NCBI GenBank assembly: GCA_902803355.1
Contig: CADCPP010000014.1
Coordinates: forward strand, 1 to 7,174
Origin: an uncultured Lachnospiraceae bacterium
Lineage (GTDB): Bacteria > Bacillota > Clostridia > Lachnospirales > Lachnospiraceae
Length of the DNA: 7,174 nt
Direction: 5' to 3'
Below, piece by piece: positions 6,391 through 7,174 of this stretch. Numbering within the stretch: the first letter of the stretch is position 1; each line of letters opens with the position of its first letter. A program made the translations under genes and the position numbers. The notes beneath the pieces are model-generated. The model saw nothing but the letters and a program-made list of their open reading frames with translations. It was not told where the DNA came from and searched no databases.

Positions 6391-6974
6391 GCCAGTTCCT
6401 TTTCGATCGTCTCCGAAAGCGCCTTGAGGCAGGCCGTAAAGTCATCATTCTCATAGACTCTGGGAAAACGGAAGGCCGCCCGTTTGTCTTCGGAAAAATC
6501 CTCTTCATCCGCCAGAAAGCGGCGGCACATTTCCGCGTATTTCGGTGTTTCCTGTGCGCGTTCGCGGGCAAGCGCACGGAAGAGGCGAAGCCCCGGCTCC
6601 ACTTCGATATACAGCGGGACCACATGGTCTTCTCCGTAATAATTCAGCGTCTGAGCGTAGGACTCCAGCGTTCCTGCCATCAGGTAAGAGGCCTTGTCCA
6701 GGTCGATCGCTCCGTCGTCGATGGTGGCGTAGGTCCAGGGGCCGTAGACCGTATGGTAGGTGCGGGATTCGATCACCCTGCCGGCAGCCTGCTGCGCGGC
6801 AAATTCCTCCGCGGTGATGAAATGGTAGGCGATATCCGGCGTCTCTCCGCTGCGGATAGGCCTTGTGGTATACATCACCACCGTTCCCAGCTGCGGAAAG
6901 CGTGCCTTCAGTTCGCCCATCAGTTTGTCCTTGCCGGAGGCGCTTGGCCCGATCAGATAAAAAATCTTTCCCAT
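6387..6974 (-). CDS. Guanylate-kinase-like P-loop nucleotide kinase
   Basis: The predicted protein has 195 residues. The P-loop is GPSASGKD (9-16). The GMP-binding segment resembles guanylate kinase: YTTRPIRSGE (35-44), AYHF (49-52), AEEF (55-58), a glutamate in VIES (67-70) and TVYGPW (75-80). The later part differs from standard Gmk. The usual acidic ID-QGA strand is not recognisable, and the lid region is replaced by RALARERAQE (133-142) and RRFLADEEDFS (151-161). Phosphorylation of GMP to GDP is therefore likely but unproven. It may be a specialised nucleotide or regulatory kinase beside a canonical gmk elsewhere. The start at 6974 is chosen because AAGAGG (6987-6982) lies 7 bases upstream and a clear promoter precedes it. 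A longer open frame to 7151 would run through the tRNA and terminator. It is the first gene of the operon, in the place where tmk usually precedes holB. Confidence 0.85.
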   Translation of the reverse strand: MGKIFYLIGPSASGKDKLMGELKARFPQLGTVVMYTTRPIRSGETPDIAYHFITAEEFAAQQAAGRVIESRTYHTVYGPWTYATIDDGAIDLDKASYLMAGTLESYAQTLNYYGEDHVVPLYIEVEPGLRLFRALARERAQETPKYAEMCRRFLADEEDFSEDKRAAFRFPRVYENDDFTACLKALSETIEKELA

Positions 6975-7005
6975 GAAGGAACCTCTTCTGCCGAAATTCC
7001 CATAT

Positions 7006-7034
7006 ATTATACTTGCTTTCGGGGGATATGGCAA
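7006..7034 (-). promoter_or_regulatory. Promoter of the kinase-holB-ricT-trmN6-rsmI operon
   Basis: On the minus strand TTGCCA (7034-7029), a 17-base spacer and a perfect TATAAT (7011-7006) form a near-consensus sigma-A promoter. The start point would be near 6999, giving a leader of about 25 bases with the AAGAGG site. It lies just downstream of the tRNA terminator, so the operon is transcribed independently of the tRNA. Confidence 0.8.
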
Positions 7035-7054
7035 ATAGTTCTTCTTTTTCCCGG

Positions 7055-7083
7055 AAATAAAAAAACCAGGAACGCTTTCCTGG
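7055..7083 (-). terminator. Intrinsic terminator downstream of tRNA-Phe
   Basis: CCAGGAA (7083-7077), a 4-base AGCG loop and TTCCTGG (7072-7066) form a perfect 7-bp stem, followed immediately by T7 (7065-7059) and further T residues. It starts about ten bases after the 3' end of the tRNA and should end its transcript. Confidence 0.92.
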
Positions 7084-7093
7084 AAAAGAAAAG

Positions 7094-7166
7094 TGCCCAG
7101 AACCGGAATCGAACCAGTGACACGAGGATTTTCAGTCCTCTGCTCTACCATCTGAGCTATCTGGGC
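7094..7166 (-). tRNA. tRNA-Phe (anticodon GAA)
   Basis: A complete 73-base cloverleaf can be folded. The acceptor stem is GCCCAGA with TCTGGGC, then U8-A9. The D stem is GCTC with GAGC around an 8-base loop containing GG. The anticodon stem is GAGGA with TCCTC around CTGAAAA, with anticodon GAA at 7133-7131. The variable loop is 5 bases, and the T stem is ACTGG with CCGGT around TTCGATT. The discriminator base is A (7094). The 3' CCA is not encoded, since the bases that follow are CTTT, so a CCA-adding enzyme is required, as is common in Clostridia. The start lies 8 bases from the window edge, so its promoter, or a tRNA cluster to which it belongs, is outside. Confidence 0.98.
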
Positions 7167-7174
7167 ACAAAGTA

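Noticed and set aside
6975..7151. N-terminal extension of the kinase frame up to an ATG at 7151
   Set aside because: It runs antisense-free but directly through the tRNA-Phe gene, its terminator and the operon promoter. The ATG at 6974 has a good ribosome binding site and begins the P-loop fold at the expected distance.
7094..7166. tRNA-Phe as an integration (att) site
   Set aside because: No repeat of the tRNA 3' end, integrase or foreign-looking gene is visible in the window. The adjacent DNA is housekeeping.
1..7174. CRISPR array, insertion sequence, toxin-antitoxin or defence system
   Set aside because: No spaced direct repeats, transposase motifs, terminal inverted repeats or defence-protein domains are seen. 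All long frames on the coding strand are accounted for by housekeeping genes.

Overview
The window is an ordinary chromosomal housekeeping segment, most likely from a fairly GC-rich anaerobic member of Bacillota, class Clostridia (Lachnospiraceae-like). The basis is the conserved order of a kinase gene, holB, ricT/yaaT, trmN6/yabB and rsmI/yabC, which matches the tmk-holB region of Firmicutes. In addition, AGGAGG-type ribosome binding sites precede most genes, the promoters are sigma-A-like, and the tRNA-Phe gene lacks an encoded CCA end. The family assignment is an inference; the phylum is fairly safe.

Layout, left to right. Positions 1-157 (minus) hold the first 52 codons of an NADP-type glutamate dehydrogenase, cut by the window edge, with a promoter and A-rich upstream tract at about 220-302. 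Positions 312-371 are an intrinsic terminator for the next gene, a CaCA-family Na+/Ca2+-type antiporter at 406-1374 (minus). A 330-base divergent intergenic region (1375-1704) holds the antiporter promoter and a leader hairpin, the dxr promoter, and an unexplained plus-strand terminator-like hairpin. Dxr of the MEP isoprenoid pathway occupies 1705-2844 (plus). It converges on a five-gene minus-strand operon transcribed from about 7000 down to 2944.

That operon is, in transcription order, a guanylate-kinase-like P-loop kinase (6974-6387), holB for the clamp-loader delta-prime subunit (6390-5521), ricT (5496-4588), trmN6 (4586-3792) and rsmI (3795-2944). Two ATGA overlaps, a 1-base gap and a 24-base gap make co-transcription and translational coupling likely. 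The operon joins nucleotide metabolism, replication, a regulator of mRNA processing and two RNA methyltransferases that act on tRNA and 16S rRNA. It has its own promoter (TTGCCA, 17 bp, TATAAT). It is insulated from the tRNA-Phe(GAA) gene upstream (7166-7094) by a strong intrinsic terminator.

I see no mobile element, CRISPR array, defence island or new multi-gene system. The points that merit a second look are modest: the atypical kinase in the position where tmk usually sits, an orphan plus-strand hairpin-terminator between two divergent promoters, a strong hairpin at the start of the antiporter mRNA, a short in-frame open stretch after the rsmI stop, and the isolated position of dxr.
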